Source: SURF-28 sp034521465 (GTDB taxonomy: Bacteria; Bacteroidota; Ignavibacteria; Ignavibacteriales; Melioribacteraceae). From it: DNA of 64,000 nucleotides. Of the stretch, positions 1 to 9,751 are shown in pieces. The stretch covers positions 248,001 through 312,000 of the forward strand of contig JAXHMN010000011.1 of assembly GCA_034521465.1 (NCBI GenBank). The letters run 5' to 3'. Made by a program: the position numbers and the translations under genes. Every line of letters begins with the position of its first letter. Positions within the stretch are counted from its first letter, which is position 1. Below the pieces are notes generated by a model that was not told where the DNA came from, did not search any database, and saw nothing but the letters and a program-made list of their open reading frames with translations.

Positions 1-1
1 A

Positions 2-580
2 ATTTTAATACTGTTTTTTGTGATCTCACAATTGCTTGTTGCACAAGAGTTAAAATTCGGTCAAACCAAGGGACTTTTCATGTCGGTTGGAGTTGGCCCG
101 CGTATTCCGGTCGCGGATCTTTCGGAATCACATAATCTTGGCGCCGGTTTTAATGCTGCTTTCACTTATACAGATAATTTAGTGCTGCCGATTTTTCTAA
201 AAGGTGAACTCGGTTTTCAACATTTACCGGGAAGACAAAATTTTTATAAATCTTCAGATTATTCCAGCATATCAACCAACTTGCTTACTCTAAATTTAGG
301 CGGAAGATATTACTTTCCCCCGATGGTTGAAGATGTTGTTTTACTCATGCCAATTCTTGAAGCCGGAATATCATTCGGATACTTTGAAACTTTTCATCAG
401 TTCAAAATTAATTCTGGCTTAAGTAATAGGGTTGAAGGAGAAGTAAAAGCCGGTTTTCAAGCAGGGGTTGGTGTTTCAATGTTTTTGTTGGATGTGATTG
501 CATTCTATAATTACTTTGCGTCAAAACAGTTTTTATCATTCGATCTGCGTGTTCAAATTCCGGTTTTTGTAACTTTTTAA
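2..580 (+). CDS. Outer-membrane beta-barrel-like protein, 5' end outside window
   Basis: The reading frame is open from the first bases of the window, so the true start lies upstream; the GTG at position 20 is internal. The visible N-terminus is the hydrophobic end of a signal peptide finishing in LLVAQE, a typical signal peptidase I site. The remaining ~185 residues alternate polar and aromatic/hydrophobic residues with many Gly and Tyr/Phe, and the chain ends in aromatic residues (VFVTF), as expected of a small outer-membrane barrel. No enzymatic motif was seen. Ten bases separate it from the enoyl-CoA hydratase gene, so the two may be cotranscribed. Barrel assignment is inferred from composition only. 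Confidence 0.6.
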   Translation: MLILFFVISQLLVAQELKFGQTKGLFMSVGVGPRIPVADLSESHNLGAGFNAAFTYTDNLVLPIFLKGELGFQHLPGRQNFYKSSDYSSISTNLLTLNLGGRYYFPPMVEDVVLLMPILEAGISFGYFETFHQFKINSGLSNRVEGEVKAGFQAGVGVSMFLLDVIAFYNYFASKQFLSFDLRVQIPVFVTF

Positions 581-590
581 GAGGAGGAAA

Positions 591-1376
591 ATGATGAACT
601 ATAATAACTTATTAGTTGAAATTAAGAATACTGTTGCATTGGTTACAATCAATCGCCCCGATAGACTAAACGCATTAAACAAAGAAACTCTGGTTGAGTT
701 AGATTCTCTTTTTACAAATTTTAAAACTGACGAAAACGTTGATTGTGTTATAATTACCGGTGCCGGTGAAAAAGCATTTGTTGCCGGTGCTGATATCAAA
801 GAGCTAAATCAACAGAATGGAATTAGCGGGGAAGCGTTTGCGCAATTCGGTCAATCGGTTTTAAATAAAATTGAAAATCTTGGTAAACCGGTAATCGCTG
901 CGGTAAACGGTTTTGCACTTGGCGGCGGCTGCGAACTTGCGATGAGTTGTCATATTAGAGTAGCAAATGACAAAGCAAAATTTGGTCAGCCTGAAGTTAA
1001 CTTGGGTGTAATTCCCGGTTACGGCGGTACTCAAAGACTTGCAAAATTGATCAATAGCGGAAGAGCAATGGAGTATATTTTAACCGGAGATATGATTGAT
1101 TCAGCCGAAGCATTCAGACTTGGATTAGTTAATCATGTCTACAACTCCGATGAACTTCTCCCTAAAGCATTTGAAATGGCTGAAAAGATTGCAAGCAAAG
1201 GACAGTTCTCGGTACGACTTGCTGTTAAGGCAGTGAAGGGTTCAGAGAAAATGAACCTTCAAGAAGGGTTAGAATATGAAGCATCATTATTCGGACTTGC
1301 TTGCGGAACCGAAGATTTTAAAGAAGGTACTACTGCATTTCTTGAAAAACGTAAACCGGAATTCAAAAAGAAATAA
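591..1376 (+). CDS. Enoyl-CoA hydratase/isomerase (crotonase) family protein
   Basis: A complete 261-residue crotonase, normal length for a short-chain enoyl-CoA hydratase, which adds water across the 2,3-double bond of enoyl-CoA in fatty-acid or hydroxybutyryl-CoA metabolism. The oxyanion-hole segment AGADIKEL lies near residues 66-72. Both catalytic glutamates are present: Glu115 in GGGCELAMS and Glu135 in GQPEVNLGVIPGYGGTQRL. A strong GAGGAGG Shine-Dalgarno sits just upstream of two consecutive ATG codons (591 and 594), so the start could be either. A rho-independent terminator follows. Close relatives act on crotonyl-CoA, but substrate cannot be fixed from sequence. Confidence 0.93.
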   Translation: MMNYNNLLVEIKNTVALVTINRPDRLNALNKETLVELDSLFTNFKTDENVDCVIITGAGEKAFVAGADIKELNQQNGISGEAFAQFGQSVLNKIENLGKPVIAAVNGFALGGGCELAMSCHIRVANDKAKFGQPEVNLGVIPGYGGTQRLAKLINSGRAMEYILTGDMIDSAEAFRLGLVNHVYNSDELLPKAFEMAEKIASKGQFSVRLAVKAVKGSEKMNLQEGLEYEASLFGLACGTEDFKEGTTAFLEKRKPEFKKK

Positions 1377-1397
1377 ATTCAATTGAGGACTCATTTT

Positions 1398-1434
1398 ATC
1401 TCCGGGTAAATTAGTTTACTCGGAGATTTTTTTT
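1398..1434 (+). terminator. Rho-independent terminator after the enoyl-CoA hydratase gene
   Basis: A 12-bp stem (TCTCCGGGTAAA against TTTACTCGGAGA, one G-T pair) with a TTAG loop is followed by eight T. It lies 22 bases after the hydratase stop. Its 3' arm contains GGAG, the only Shine-Dalgarno-like sequence before the next ATG at 1438, so it may also affect translation of that gene. Confidence 0.85.
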
Positions 1435-1437
1435 GCT

Positions 1438-2429
1438 ATGCGGAAAAACTTAATATACATAATGATCACGCTTGCGGTTTTGCTTCTTGTCGGAAATATG
1501 ATTTTAAAACGTTCAAACGAAGAAATACCGGAAGAAAAAATTATTGAAGAAATAAGCACAACTGAGATTGAAAATATTTTCCTTTCAACAATTGATCAAT
1601 TTAATCTAGACTCAAGTTGGATAAATAAAGTGCACATAAACAGCAGCCAATATGACTCTTTACAATTTGTTTATAAGTTAGATTTACCAACTGATTTACC
1701 TCCGATACTTGTGTTGCGAAGTTTGAAAGAACAATTTATGAATAAAGCAGTTGATTTGATTTCTGATGAAAAGTCTATAAACGGCAACACCACGTTGAAT
1801 ATTTTTTCTAATGATGAACTCAAACTTCAAACCTCATTTAATATAAAAGAGAATATTTACAGAAAGCATGCCGAGTTTGCAGTTGTTTTATCTGATGTTG
1901 AAGAGTTGACAGAAAATGAACTTTCGAAAATTTTGAGATCGATTATAGATTTAAACATTTTACTAAAACCCTCTGTAGAAAGTGACACGCTAATTGGTAC
2001 ACTGTCAAATTTCGAAAAAACTTATTCAATTTTAATTTCGGATCAAGTTGAGAATTCTATTTACAGCATGAAGCCGGATGATACTAAAACAAAATTGACC
2101 GAAGCAGTGAGGTATATTAATTGGAATTACCCGATGCGAATCTTCATCTAATTGAGAATTCGTCAGCTTTATTTAATTCGGCATCGTTTAATTTTGTTAG
2201 AGATGAATTTAGTAAACGGGATATGAATCTGCGCCCGCTGAGCGAGTTAAACCAACTGCCTAAAGATATCAGTGAAGCAGAATCGTTATTAAGTTTTTAT
2301 ATCGAAAGCGGTCTGGGTAAAGAGGGAAAAGTGTTGGTAATACCCGCGTCGATCTTTAATGAGTTGGAAAGTATATTACTTGAAGCCAAAAAACGGGATC
2401 AAAATTCTATTCGCCGGATAAGCTGTTGA
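1438..2429 (+). CDS. Membrane-anchored protein of unknown function (frameshifted)
   Basis: I do not recognise the family. The first segment (1438-2151, 237 residues) begins with one transmembrane anchor (residues ~4-22), then an acidic linker rich in Glu/Ile and a soluble alpha/beta-looking region. It breaks near 2125-2150. The sequence continues in another frame to 2429 without obvious loss (RYINWNYP joined to DANLHLIENSS), which suggests one protein of ~325 residues with a single indel. The C-terminus is basic. No catalytic motif was seen. The ATG lies only three bases after the T-tract of a terminator, so expression could depend on read-through or on a start further in, such as the ATG at 1462. 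Confidence 0.5.
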
Positions 2430-2447
2430 ACAAATAAATAAAATGAG

Positions 2448-2617
2448 CTAGTGTCGTGTCAACTTTGTACTGTCATTCCGGCAATTTTTTAAGCCGGAAT
2501 CTATAATCCAAAATTATGGGATTTCCGCTGAATATCCCGATAAAAAGCATCGGGATTTCGCAAAAATCACTCAACATGCGGGAATGACACGGCACTACAT
2601 TGTTGACACGATACTAG
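2448..2617. repeat. MITE-like element of about 170 bp with terminal inverted repeats
   Basis: The ends form an imperfect terminal inverted repeat. The left starts CTAGTGTCGTGTCAAC; the right, reverse-complemented, starts CTAGTATCGTGTCAAC: 15 of 16 identical. The match resumes with TGTCATTCC a few bases further in. The interior has no open reading frame and carries a second hairpin, ATCCCGAT...ATCGGGAT (around 2537-2560). Both ends begin with the palindrome CTAG. The right end supplies the stop codon of the convergent M16 peptidase gene. Layout is that of a non-autonomous miniature transposon or REP-like element; no second copy was noticed in this window. Confidence 0.7.
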
Positions 2618-3975
2618 ATAACATTCCCGAATTTGTCCAGCTCAATAAAATTAAACCCGTCAAGTTTTTGTAAATCTTTTACAATTAGATCTTTGTTTCC
2701 AACTATAAAACAGCATAACTCATCAGGCTTAAAATAGGAGTTAGCAGCGTCTAAAATTTCGCTTTTCGATACATCCCAGATATTTTGAAGATATTCGTCG
2801 TAATAATCATCATCTAAATCAAAAATGATTTTAGAATTGAGCCGTTGGAGCAGCTGTGAATATGTCTCGAACATCGAAGGAAATTGTTTAACGAGCGCAG
2901 ACTTTGTGAAGTCAATTTCATCTTTTCTTACATCTTCTCTAATGAGCTCAATTTCTTTGGTTATTTCTTTAAGTGAATTTAATGTGTATTCCGATTGGAC
3001 AGAAGTAGATAAACTAAAGTAACCCGAATGCAAATTATAACTAATTGAAGAATGAGCGCCGTACGTGTAACCTTTATCTTCCCGCAGGTTTAAATTTATT
3101 CTGCTTGTAAACTGTCCGCCCAAAATTGAATTAGCAAGTTTTGCTGCAAAGAAATCTTCTTTATTCCTCTCTTTCACTAAATGACCAACTACAATTTCGC
3201 TTTGAGTGGCATTATCTTTATGTATAAAATAGAGAGTCGGGTTTGATTTCTTAAACTCAATACTGGATTCCTCTACGTGTTTATCAAAGTGAAAATCACC
3301 TAAATACTTTTTGAGTAATTTTACCAAAATATCGCTTGACACGGAACCAACAGCCATCATCTTGCTGGCAGCAGAGTTAAAAAACTTTTTGTAAAAATCT
3401 TTAACCGAAGTAGATTGTAAATGCTCAACAGAATTTGTATAACCAACTACCGGTGTTGCATATCCTGTATCCTTAAAAACATTTTTTTGATAAGCATTCG
3501 CAGCCATATAACCGGGATCATCAAACGATTGGGAAATTTTTGTGATCTGTTTTTTCTTTTCCCGTTGAAAATTATTCTCGTCGAATCGCGGCTCTTTTAC
3601 TATCAGTGAAAAAAGTTCAAGTGTTCGTTCAAAATGTTCTTTAAGCGAAGTTAATTTTATAAAAATATGATCAACGCTGGTAGATAGTTCAATTGATGAT
3701 CCCAGTTTATCAATTTCGTTTGCCAGTTGTAATGAATTATAGTTACCCGCGCCTTCGTCGATACACAAAGATGTTAAATAAGCCAATCCTTCATTCCCCA
3801 AAGGTTCGAGTTTACTCCCTGCCGGAATGACCAAGTTAAGTTTGATTATTGGTAATCTTTTATTCTCAATTAAATATACATCTAAGCCGGTTTGAGTTGT
3901 GCGTTTTTCAATCTTTGGAAGATTAAAAAACCTTGCATTTTGCTCTTCCGGTTTATGTTGACGATTTATTTTCAT
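2614..3975 (-). CDS. M16 family peptidase-like subunit without the zinc motif
   Basis: A 453-residue member of the M16 (insulinase/processing peptidase) family. The N-terminal domain aligns with the upstream gene product, but the place of the zinc-binding HxxEH is occupied by the sequence around LTSLCIDEG, so the metal site is missing. The C-terminal half keeps the family segment RINLNLREDKGYTYGAHSS, the R/Y region that contacts substrate in partner subunits. In bacterial M16B pairs one subunit carries the metal and the other the R/Y motif, so this is probably the non-catalytic partner. Its ATG is immediately adjacent to the stop of the catalytic gene, implying translational coupling. The stop codon falls inside a MITE-like repeat. 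Confidence 0.88.
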   Translation of the reverse strand: MKINRQHKPEEQNARFFNLPKIEKRTTQTGLDVYLIENKRLPIIKLNLVIPAGSKLEPLGNEGLAYLTSLCIDEGAGNYNSLQLANEIDKLGSSIELSTSVDHIFIKLTSLKEHFERTLELFSLIVKEPRFDENNFQREKKKQITKISQSFDDPGYMAANAYQKNVFKDTGYATPVVGYTNSVEHLQSTSVKDFYKKFFNSAASKMMAVGSVSSDILVKLLKKYLGDFHFDKHVEESSIEFKKSNPTLYFIHKDNATQSEIVVGHLVKERNKEDFFAAKLANSILGGQFTSRINLNLREDKGYTYGAHSSISYNLHSGYFSLSTSVQSEYTLNSLKEITKEIELIREDVRKDEIDFTKSALVKQFPSMFETYSQLLQRLNSKIIFDLDDDYYDEYLQNIWDVSKSEILDAANSYFKPDELCCFIVGNKDLIVKDLQKLDGFNFIELDKFGNVI

Positions 3976-5244
3976 TTACTTTTTGGGAGTTATTCTTAAT
4001 TCAACATTTGGCTGTAATAAAAATTTTTCCGCTGCGTCGCAAACGAGATCTTTTGTAACCGATTCATATCTTTCGATATCAAAAATAAAAGAGTTTGGCT
4101 CGCCGAGATTACAATTGTAATTATTTAACTGATCTGCAAGCACTGCTTGTTTTTGAAGTGAATAGATATATGAAGATTTGATCCCGTTTATTGCCCGCAT
4201 CATTTCTTCGTCGGTTATTCCTTTTGCAATTATGTTATTTATTTCCGAAAAGATCGATGATCTCAACTCTTCCAATTTTACATTCGGCTTTGCGGTTGCA
4301 ATCAGAATAAACATGCCGGTTTGTTTTGCCGAATATTGGAAAGTAGAAACATCTTGAGCGATTTGTTTATCAAAGAGAAGTGTTTTGTAAAGTCTTGAAT
4401 TTTTTGATTCACTTAAAATTTCCGATAAAACATCCAAAGCAGCATCGTATGACTGGTACATTTTTTCCGATTGCCAAGCAATATAAATCCGGGGTAAATG
4501 TACGTCATCTTCCATTTCAATTATACGGTTAGATTTTAATTGATGATTATTAAATTCAATTTGTGGAATCTCACTTCCTCTAGGGATATCATCAAAATAT
4601 TTTTTAACGAGTTCAAATGTTTCTGAATACTCAATATCACCGGCAATTACTAAACTTGCATTATTGGGAACATAATAAGTTTGGAAAAATTTCTTTACAT
4701 CATCTAAGTTAAATTTCTCAATGTCTTCCATCCATCCAATTGTCGGCCAGCTATAGGGATGTCCATGATTAAAAAGATTGGATAATAGTTTTTCCCATGC
4801 GAGCCCGTAAGGTTGATTGTCGTAACGCTGCCGTCTTTCATTCATTACAACATCTTTTTGATTTTTTAACTTTGCTTCTGTAAGAGAGGGAAGTAAAAAT
4901 CCCATTCGGTCGGACTCTAACCATAGTGCAAGTTCAAGACTGCTCGAGGGCAGGGTTTCGTAATAGTTCGTTCTATCCAAACTCGTTGATCCATTTAGCG
5001 TACCACCGGCTTCTTGAACATACTTAAAATGCATTTCTTTGGGAATGTTTTGGCTTCCTTGAAACATCATGTGTTCAAAGAGGTGAGCGAACCCGGTCTT
5101 GCCTGGCTTCTCGTTTGCAGATCCGACTTTATACCATAAATTTACTGAAACCAACGGAAGAGAACTTTCCTTGTAAAGAACTACTTCTAAACCGTTATCC
5201 AGAATTTCTTTTTTATAATCTATATTAAGAATATTGTTTTTCAA
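3976..5244 (-). CDS. M16 family zinc peptidase, catalytic subunit
   Basis: A 422-residue M16B-type metallopeptidase. The inverted zinc motif HLFEH is at residues 54-58, followed ~75 residues later by the conserved glutamate region (VMNERRQRYDN). The family segment FFQTYYVPNNASLVIAGD marks the end of the first domain. Such enzymes cleave peptides or signal-peptide remnants inside a clam-shell dimer. No clear signal peptide was found, so location is uncertain. It is the middle gene of a three-gene minus-strand operon, six bases after the phosphodiesterase gene and directly abutting its non-catalytic partner, which argues for a heterodimer. Confidence 0.92.
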   Translation of the reverse strand: MKNNILNIDYKKEILDNGLEVVLYKESSLPLVSVNLWYKVGSANEKPGKTGFAHLFEHMMFQGSQNIPKEMHFKYVQEAGGTLNGSTSLDRTNYYETLPSSSLELALWLESDRMGFLLPSLTEAKLKNQKDVVMNERRQRYDNQPYGLAWEKLLSNLFNHGHPYSWPTIGWMEDIEKFNLDDVKKFFQTYYVPNNASLVIAGDIEYSETFELVKKYFDDIPRGSEIPQIEFNNHQLKSNRIIEMEDDVHLPRIYIAWQSEKMYQSYDAALDVLSEILSESKNSRLYKTLLFDKQIAQDVSTFQYSAKQTGMFILIATAKPNVKLEELRSSIFSEINNIIAKGITDEEMMRAINGIKSSYIYSLQKQAVLADQLNNYNCNLGEPNSFIFDIERYESVTKDLVCDAAEKFLLQPNVELRITPKK

Positions 5245-5250
5245 GAGCGA

Positions 5251-6444
5251 TCAATTTTTTAATACGTGACTGATTCTTTCTAACTTTCCGTCAATTATTT
5301 TGCTTTGAGGGATATTAAAGATTTCACAAAGTAAAGGATATATATCGATATTCCAAACCGTTCCGGTTTTATATCCGTTCTTAAACGCCGGACCGCTTGC
5401 AATAAAAATACCATGCATGTCGAGTTGGTTGTGATCAAAACCGTGTGTGCCCAATGTGGCATACTCAGCCCAACTTTCCATGTCACGGTCGTTTACAAGC
5501 ATCCAACCAAGATCGGCAATCAAAACAAAATCATAAATTAATCCGTTATTAGAATAGTGATAGTGTTCAGGTACATCTTCACGTTTATAAAATCTAAAAT
5601 GATCCTGGTTTTCTGCTAATCTAGAATGGATTTCTTCCCGGTCTTCTTCCGATGGTTGAATCATCATAAAGGGGTCTCCGCCGGTTGCTTTGTAATCAAG
5701 CCCGGCAAGCATTTGTTCAATGTTCACCGTCCGTTCTTTAGAAATCTCGGTCATCCCGTGGTCAGCGGTCAATAATATATTTACGCTGTCAATTAAACCG
5801 ATGTTTTCTAAACTATTTTTCAAATATTTAACAAGCGAGTCACATCTTTGTATTGAAATGTTGATACCTTTCGAATTTGGTCCATGTTTATGCCCCTGTG
5901 TATCTGTTTCATCAAAATATATTGCTGAAAAATTCGGTCTCTCTTCTTTTGGTAATTGCAGCCAGCTAATCAACGAATCAATTCGTTCTTCATAAGGTTT
6001 GTCGTGATAGTATTCTTTAGAGTAAGTTGGTCTTCTGGTCTTGTCTTCTAATCGTGAGCCGGGCCAAAAATAAGTTGCCGTAGTAATTCCGTTGTTTTCA
6101 GCAATTTCCCAAAATGCTCTTCCAACCCACCAGTTACCTTCGGTAGTTCTCATATTAAAATCTTCACCGGTATGAATATTCTCAAAACTATTAGAGATTA
6201 CCCCATGATTTTGCGGGTACATACCTGTAATAATTGAATAATGATTGGGAAATGTTTTTGAGGGAAAAGAGGGACGCAATGAGAGCGCATGAACACCTTC
6301 ATCAATCATCTTTTGAATATTGGGAGTAATGTTTCGATCAACATAATCCCACCTAAACCCATCGAATGAGACTAAGATTACATATGGTTTTGCTGCAAAA
6401 ATTTGTGCTGTTATAAAGAGTAAAAATATAAGATATTTTTTCAT
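5251..6444 (-). CDS. Secreted type I phosphodiesterase/nucleotide pyrophosphatase
   Basis: A 397-residue alkaline-phosphatase-superfamily enzyme of the ectonucleotide pyrophosphatase/phosphodiesterase type. A signal peptide (residues 1-18, ending IFAA) leads into the first metal motif SFDGFRWDY (Asp28). The nucleophile Thr64 lies in SFPSKTFPNHYSI. Further metal ligands are visible in DETDTQGHKHGP, LTADHGM and GTHGFDH. These enzymes hydrolyse nucleotide or lipid phosphodiesters in the periplasm or outside the cell. It is the first gene of an operon with two M16 peptidase genes; a functional link is not obvious. Substrate cannot be told from the sequence. Confidence 0.92.
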   Translation of the reverse strand: MKKYLIFLLFITAQIFAAKPYVILVSFDGFRWDYVDRNITPNIQKMIDEGVHALSLRPSFPSKTFPNHYSIITGMYPQNHGVISNSFENIHTGEDFNMRTTEGNWWVGRAFWEIAENNGITTATYFWPGSRLEDKTRRPTYSKEYYHDKPYEERIDSLISWLQLPKEERPNFSAIYFDETDTQGHKHGPNSKGINISIQRCDSLVKYLKNSLENIGLIDSVNILLTADHGMTEISKERTVNIEQMLAGLDYKATGGDPFMMIQPSEEDREEIHSRLAENQDHFRFYKREDVPEHYHYSNNGLIYDFVLIADLGWMLVNDRDMESWAEYATLGTHGFDHNQLDMHGIFIASGPAFKNGYKTGTVWNIDIYPLLCEIFNIPQSKIIDGKLERISHVLKN

Positions 6445-6500
6445 CTTTTAATCCGGTTGTTGAAAATGTTTTTAAAATCAAGTATAAATATAATGAAAAA

Positions 6501-6534
6501 GAGATTCCATCCGTTAGCTGAAGGATGGAATCTC
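6501..6534 (-). terminator. Second of two tandem minus-strand terminators
   Basis: A perfect 12-bp stem, GAGATTCCATCC against GGATGGAATCTC with a ten-base loop, is followed on the minus strand by TTTTTC. It lies downstream of another terminator (6545-6578) that ends the TonB receptor transcript, and upstream of the phosphodiesterase operon. Confidence 0.75.
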
Positions 6535-6544
6535 TAATCTAAAA

Positions 6545-6578
6545 AGAAGAAAAAAAGCTGCCCCAAAAGGAGCAGCTT
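6545..6578 (-). terminator. Rho-independent terminator of the TonB receptor gene
   Basis: On the minus strand the stem AAGCTGCTCC/GGGGCAGCTT with loop TTTT is followed by seven T. It begins 26 bases after the receptor's stop codon. Confidence 0.9.
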
Positions 6579-6603
6579 ATAAAAATAGTAAACTAATTAG
6601 ATT

Positions 6604-9365
6604 TTATAATCTAATTGAGATTCCGGCTCTAAAGTTTCTCGGTAAGCCGGGGAAGATTTCAGCATCGTCTGCTTTGTGGTTTACACCATTTTCGGAGTAA
6701 GCGTTGAATCTACTATTATCTGTTGCATCTGAAACATACAATTCGTCAAACAAGTTAAAGACGTGACCGAATACTGTAACATCTGCAATATCGATAGGTA
6801 AATTGTATGACAAGTGCAAATTGAATAAGTGGAATGCAGGAATCTGCCATACTTGTGCTCTATCATCAGGATCGTTTCTTGAGAAAGGATCATAATTAGA
6901 ATAATAGTCGTCATTAAATTGCCATACTATTTGAGCTTGGAATCCTCTGATTGGGAATAATGTTAATCCGGTTGATAATTGGAATTGAGGAGCATCGCCA
7001 ACTTTCAATCCATCAATCAAGAATTGATAATCAGTTTCAGAATCAGGATCACCGGCATCTTCAATATAAGAACCTTCTACGTCTGCTCCATATTCCCAAA
7101 TACCCTTTGATCCGGCAAAGTCAATTCGGATAAATCTAGCAGGTTGGAAAGCGATTTCAGCTTCGACTCCCATGTGAGTAGATTCGATACCGTCTAATCT
7201 TATCAAACCTTCACTACCGTCTGCATTTTGAACGCCTCTTGATTGTGCTCTGTCCGTCCAGTGTGTATAGTAGATGTTGGATTTGATGTTAAGCATATTC
7301 TTCAAAAGTTTGAAGTTAGCGCCTAATTCACCGGATAAGAATTTTTCGTTTTTAGGATCTATCTAATTGTAACACCGTTTACGTCATCAATAACTTGGTC
7401 AAATATCGGTACTTTAGTAACATAACCGAAGTTAGCATAAATATCAGTTTCGGCAGTTACACGGAAGCTGGCGCCGCCTTTTAATTGATAACCGCCGATC
7501 CAATCTGTTTCAATTGTACGAATACCACTGCTAGGATCTGGGTCGCCGTTTGGCAATGTGTTAGCAGTTCTATATCTGTCTTCATAATCATATTTAATAA
7601 CAGAGTAACCTGCTGTTCCATAAAGAGTTATTCTGTCAGCGGTATATTCAGCTTGTAAAAATCCGCCCATCCAATCAACTGTATTTGTATTATCATAGTT
7701 GATCTTATCGCCGGGGCGTTTGTACAATGCTAAACCACTTTCAAATGCATTGTTGCCGGCAAATTCTTGGAAGTAATCGCCGCCAACTAAGTCTCTAACT
7801 TCTCTGTAGTGATCAATTTCAGCGTGTCTCCAGTCAATACCAAATGATAAAGTAAGATCTTGATTGACTTTATAGTAAGCTTTAGAGATAGCACCGATTG
7901 TCCATTGTTGGTTAACGGAGTTTCTCAGGATACCTCTTGAGATTCTGTATTCAGTACTGTCGCCGTCACCGTTAAAGTCAATAAGTTCTGTATTGTTGAT
8001 GTTTCTGTTATATGTACTTGCCCAGTCGGTAACTCTTTGTTTGTTGGTGTAATCCCAGCCCATACTTCCGTATGTTCCGGTTCCGCCGCCTTTACCGCCT
8101 GACCAGTAAGCAGTTGTATAGAGAGAGAACTGTTCACTGAATTGTGAGTACCAGTTTAAGTTAACTAACGGTTTGTGATAATAATTTTGTCTTTCCCACA
8201 TGTATGAAGGATTGTAACGGTCGGTCATTGGAGTATTCCAATACATTTCAAAGTATTGTTTACCATCATATTCCGTTGGAGCGCCATTCCAGTTTGGGTT
8301 ATAGTTAACACCTTGCTCTTGGAATGCTGGATCAAGGAGAACTTCATTTGAAAAACCTAATTCTTTAGCAAGGTCATGACTGAAAGTAGCAGCATTTAAT
8401 TTGTAGCTCCTTTGTCCGTGACGCTGCGGAGCGCCCATTGCATAAAGCTCAATTCTGTTTGATTTGTTAATTTGATAAGCAGCTCCCAAGTAATATGACC
8501 AAGCATCGGTAAAAGTACCTTGAGCAATTCCGTCTCCGGTTTTCTTTACTAATCCTAAGCTCAATGCAAATTTGTCATCAACAAGTCCGGTATGAGCAAA
8601 CACTGATTGTTTTGAGAAGTTACCGGATCCGGTTTCTGTTTTAACAAATACAGAAGCTCTTTGCTGAGTCGGGTCGGAGATAACGTTCATTGTACCACCG
8701 ATTGAAGGAGTTGCTAAGTTGACTGCACTAAGACCTCTCTGAACCTGGATAGAAGAAGTAGCATCACTTAATCCATCCCAGTTTGACCAATAAACCCAGC
8801 CGTTTTCCATATCGTTAATCGGCACACCGTTGATCATGATAGCAACGTTTCTTTGATCAAAACCACGAACGTTAACTCTAGCATCACCGGCGCCGCCGCC
8901 TTGTTCGGATGCATAAACTGATGGTGTTGTATTAAGTACCATCGGAATATCTCTAGAACCGAGAGTGAACTCCATTTCTTTTTTGTCAATATTGGAGAAT
9001 GCAACTGGAGTCTTCTCTTTCCTTTGCACGGTCGGCAATAACTTCAACCGATAGAGAGAACTCGTAGTCTTCAAGTTCGAAATCAACTTCCATATTTTTG
9101 TTTAAGTTGATTTCATACTCTAACTGTTTTAAAGCCGATGTAGCTTGCAACAAGAGTATACCTTCCTTGCGGAGCGGTAAACTCGTAAGTTCCTGTCTCG
9201 CTTGATGCGTCACCATAAGTAGTTCCCTTTAAATATACGTTAGCTCCGATAAGTGCATTCTCCGGTACGGATGTCTGCAACTTTACCACTAACTGTATAT
9301 GTCTGAGCTACTACTATGGAGGAAACAAGGAGGAGGGCGATGATGATGTTGTAGATTTTAGACAT
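6604..9365 (-). CDS. TonB-dependent outer-membrane receptor with N-terminal carboxypeptidase-like domain (frameshifted)
   Basis: One receptor of ~920 residues is split by about four frameshifts (near 9258, 9170, 9010-9040 and 7365). It starts at the ATG at 9365 with signal peptide MSKIYNIIIALLLVSSIVVA. A CarboxypepD_reg-like domain follows (VSGKVAD, ALIGANVYLKGTTYG, YTLVASYIGFKT, continuing in other frames). The plug is recognisable by VNVRGFDQRNVAIMINGVP and VQRGLSAVNLATPSIGGTM, and the barrel runs to a final FRAGISIRL. Such receptors import large ligands using TonB energy; the N-terminal domain is typical of Bacteroidota. No SusD partner lies nearby, so the ligand is unknown. Long uninterrupted homology between breaks favours sequencing indels over decay. 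Confidence 0.85.
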
Positions 9366-9751
9366 ATGTTAACCCTTTGTTTTTGGTTAGTGAAAAACAA
9401 TTAATTAGTTGTGCAATAATAAGTACTATGTTCCTTATTTAGAATGCCGTTTAACATTCTTAACAATTTGTTAATACTAAAAATTTTGGATAAGTGTTCT
9501 AGTTTGGATAATAATTCAATTTTCATTTTATGAAGATATAAAATGAACAATTGCTGAATTGTTTCGTGTGTTGAGATGAAAGTGCTGTCTCTCAATTTTC
9601 GGCTATTCTCTTTGTCCTAAATCACATGATTAATTGTGGACTAATATAAGTAATGTAAACCAAATAATAAAAAGAGTTTTTTAACTTTTATCAAAAAGTG
9701 CAAATAATCGCAAAAATAGTAATTTAATATTAAACCGCATTAAGCAATTGC
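9366..9751. other. AT-rich intergenic region upstream of the TonB receptor
   Basis: About 390 bases lie between two minus-strand genes. Short open frames here have no recognisable coding character. It presumably holds the receptor promoter and the end of the YD-repeat transcript. No hairpin with a T-tract and no clear repeat was found. Confidence 0.4.

Noticed and set aside
2614..3975. Catalytically active M16 zinc peptidase
   Set aside because: The HxxEH motif is absent at the expected place although the rest of the domain aligns; it is better read as the partner subunit.
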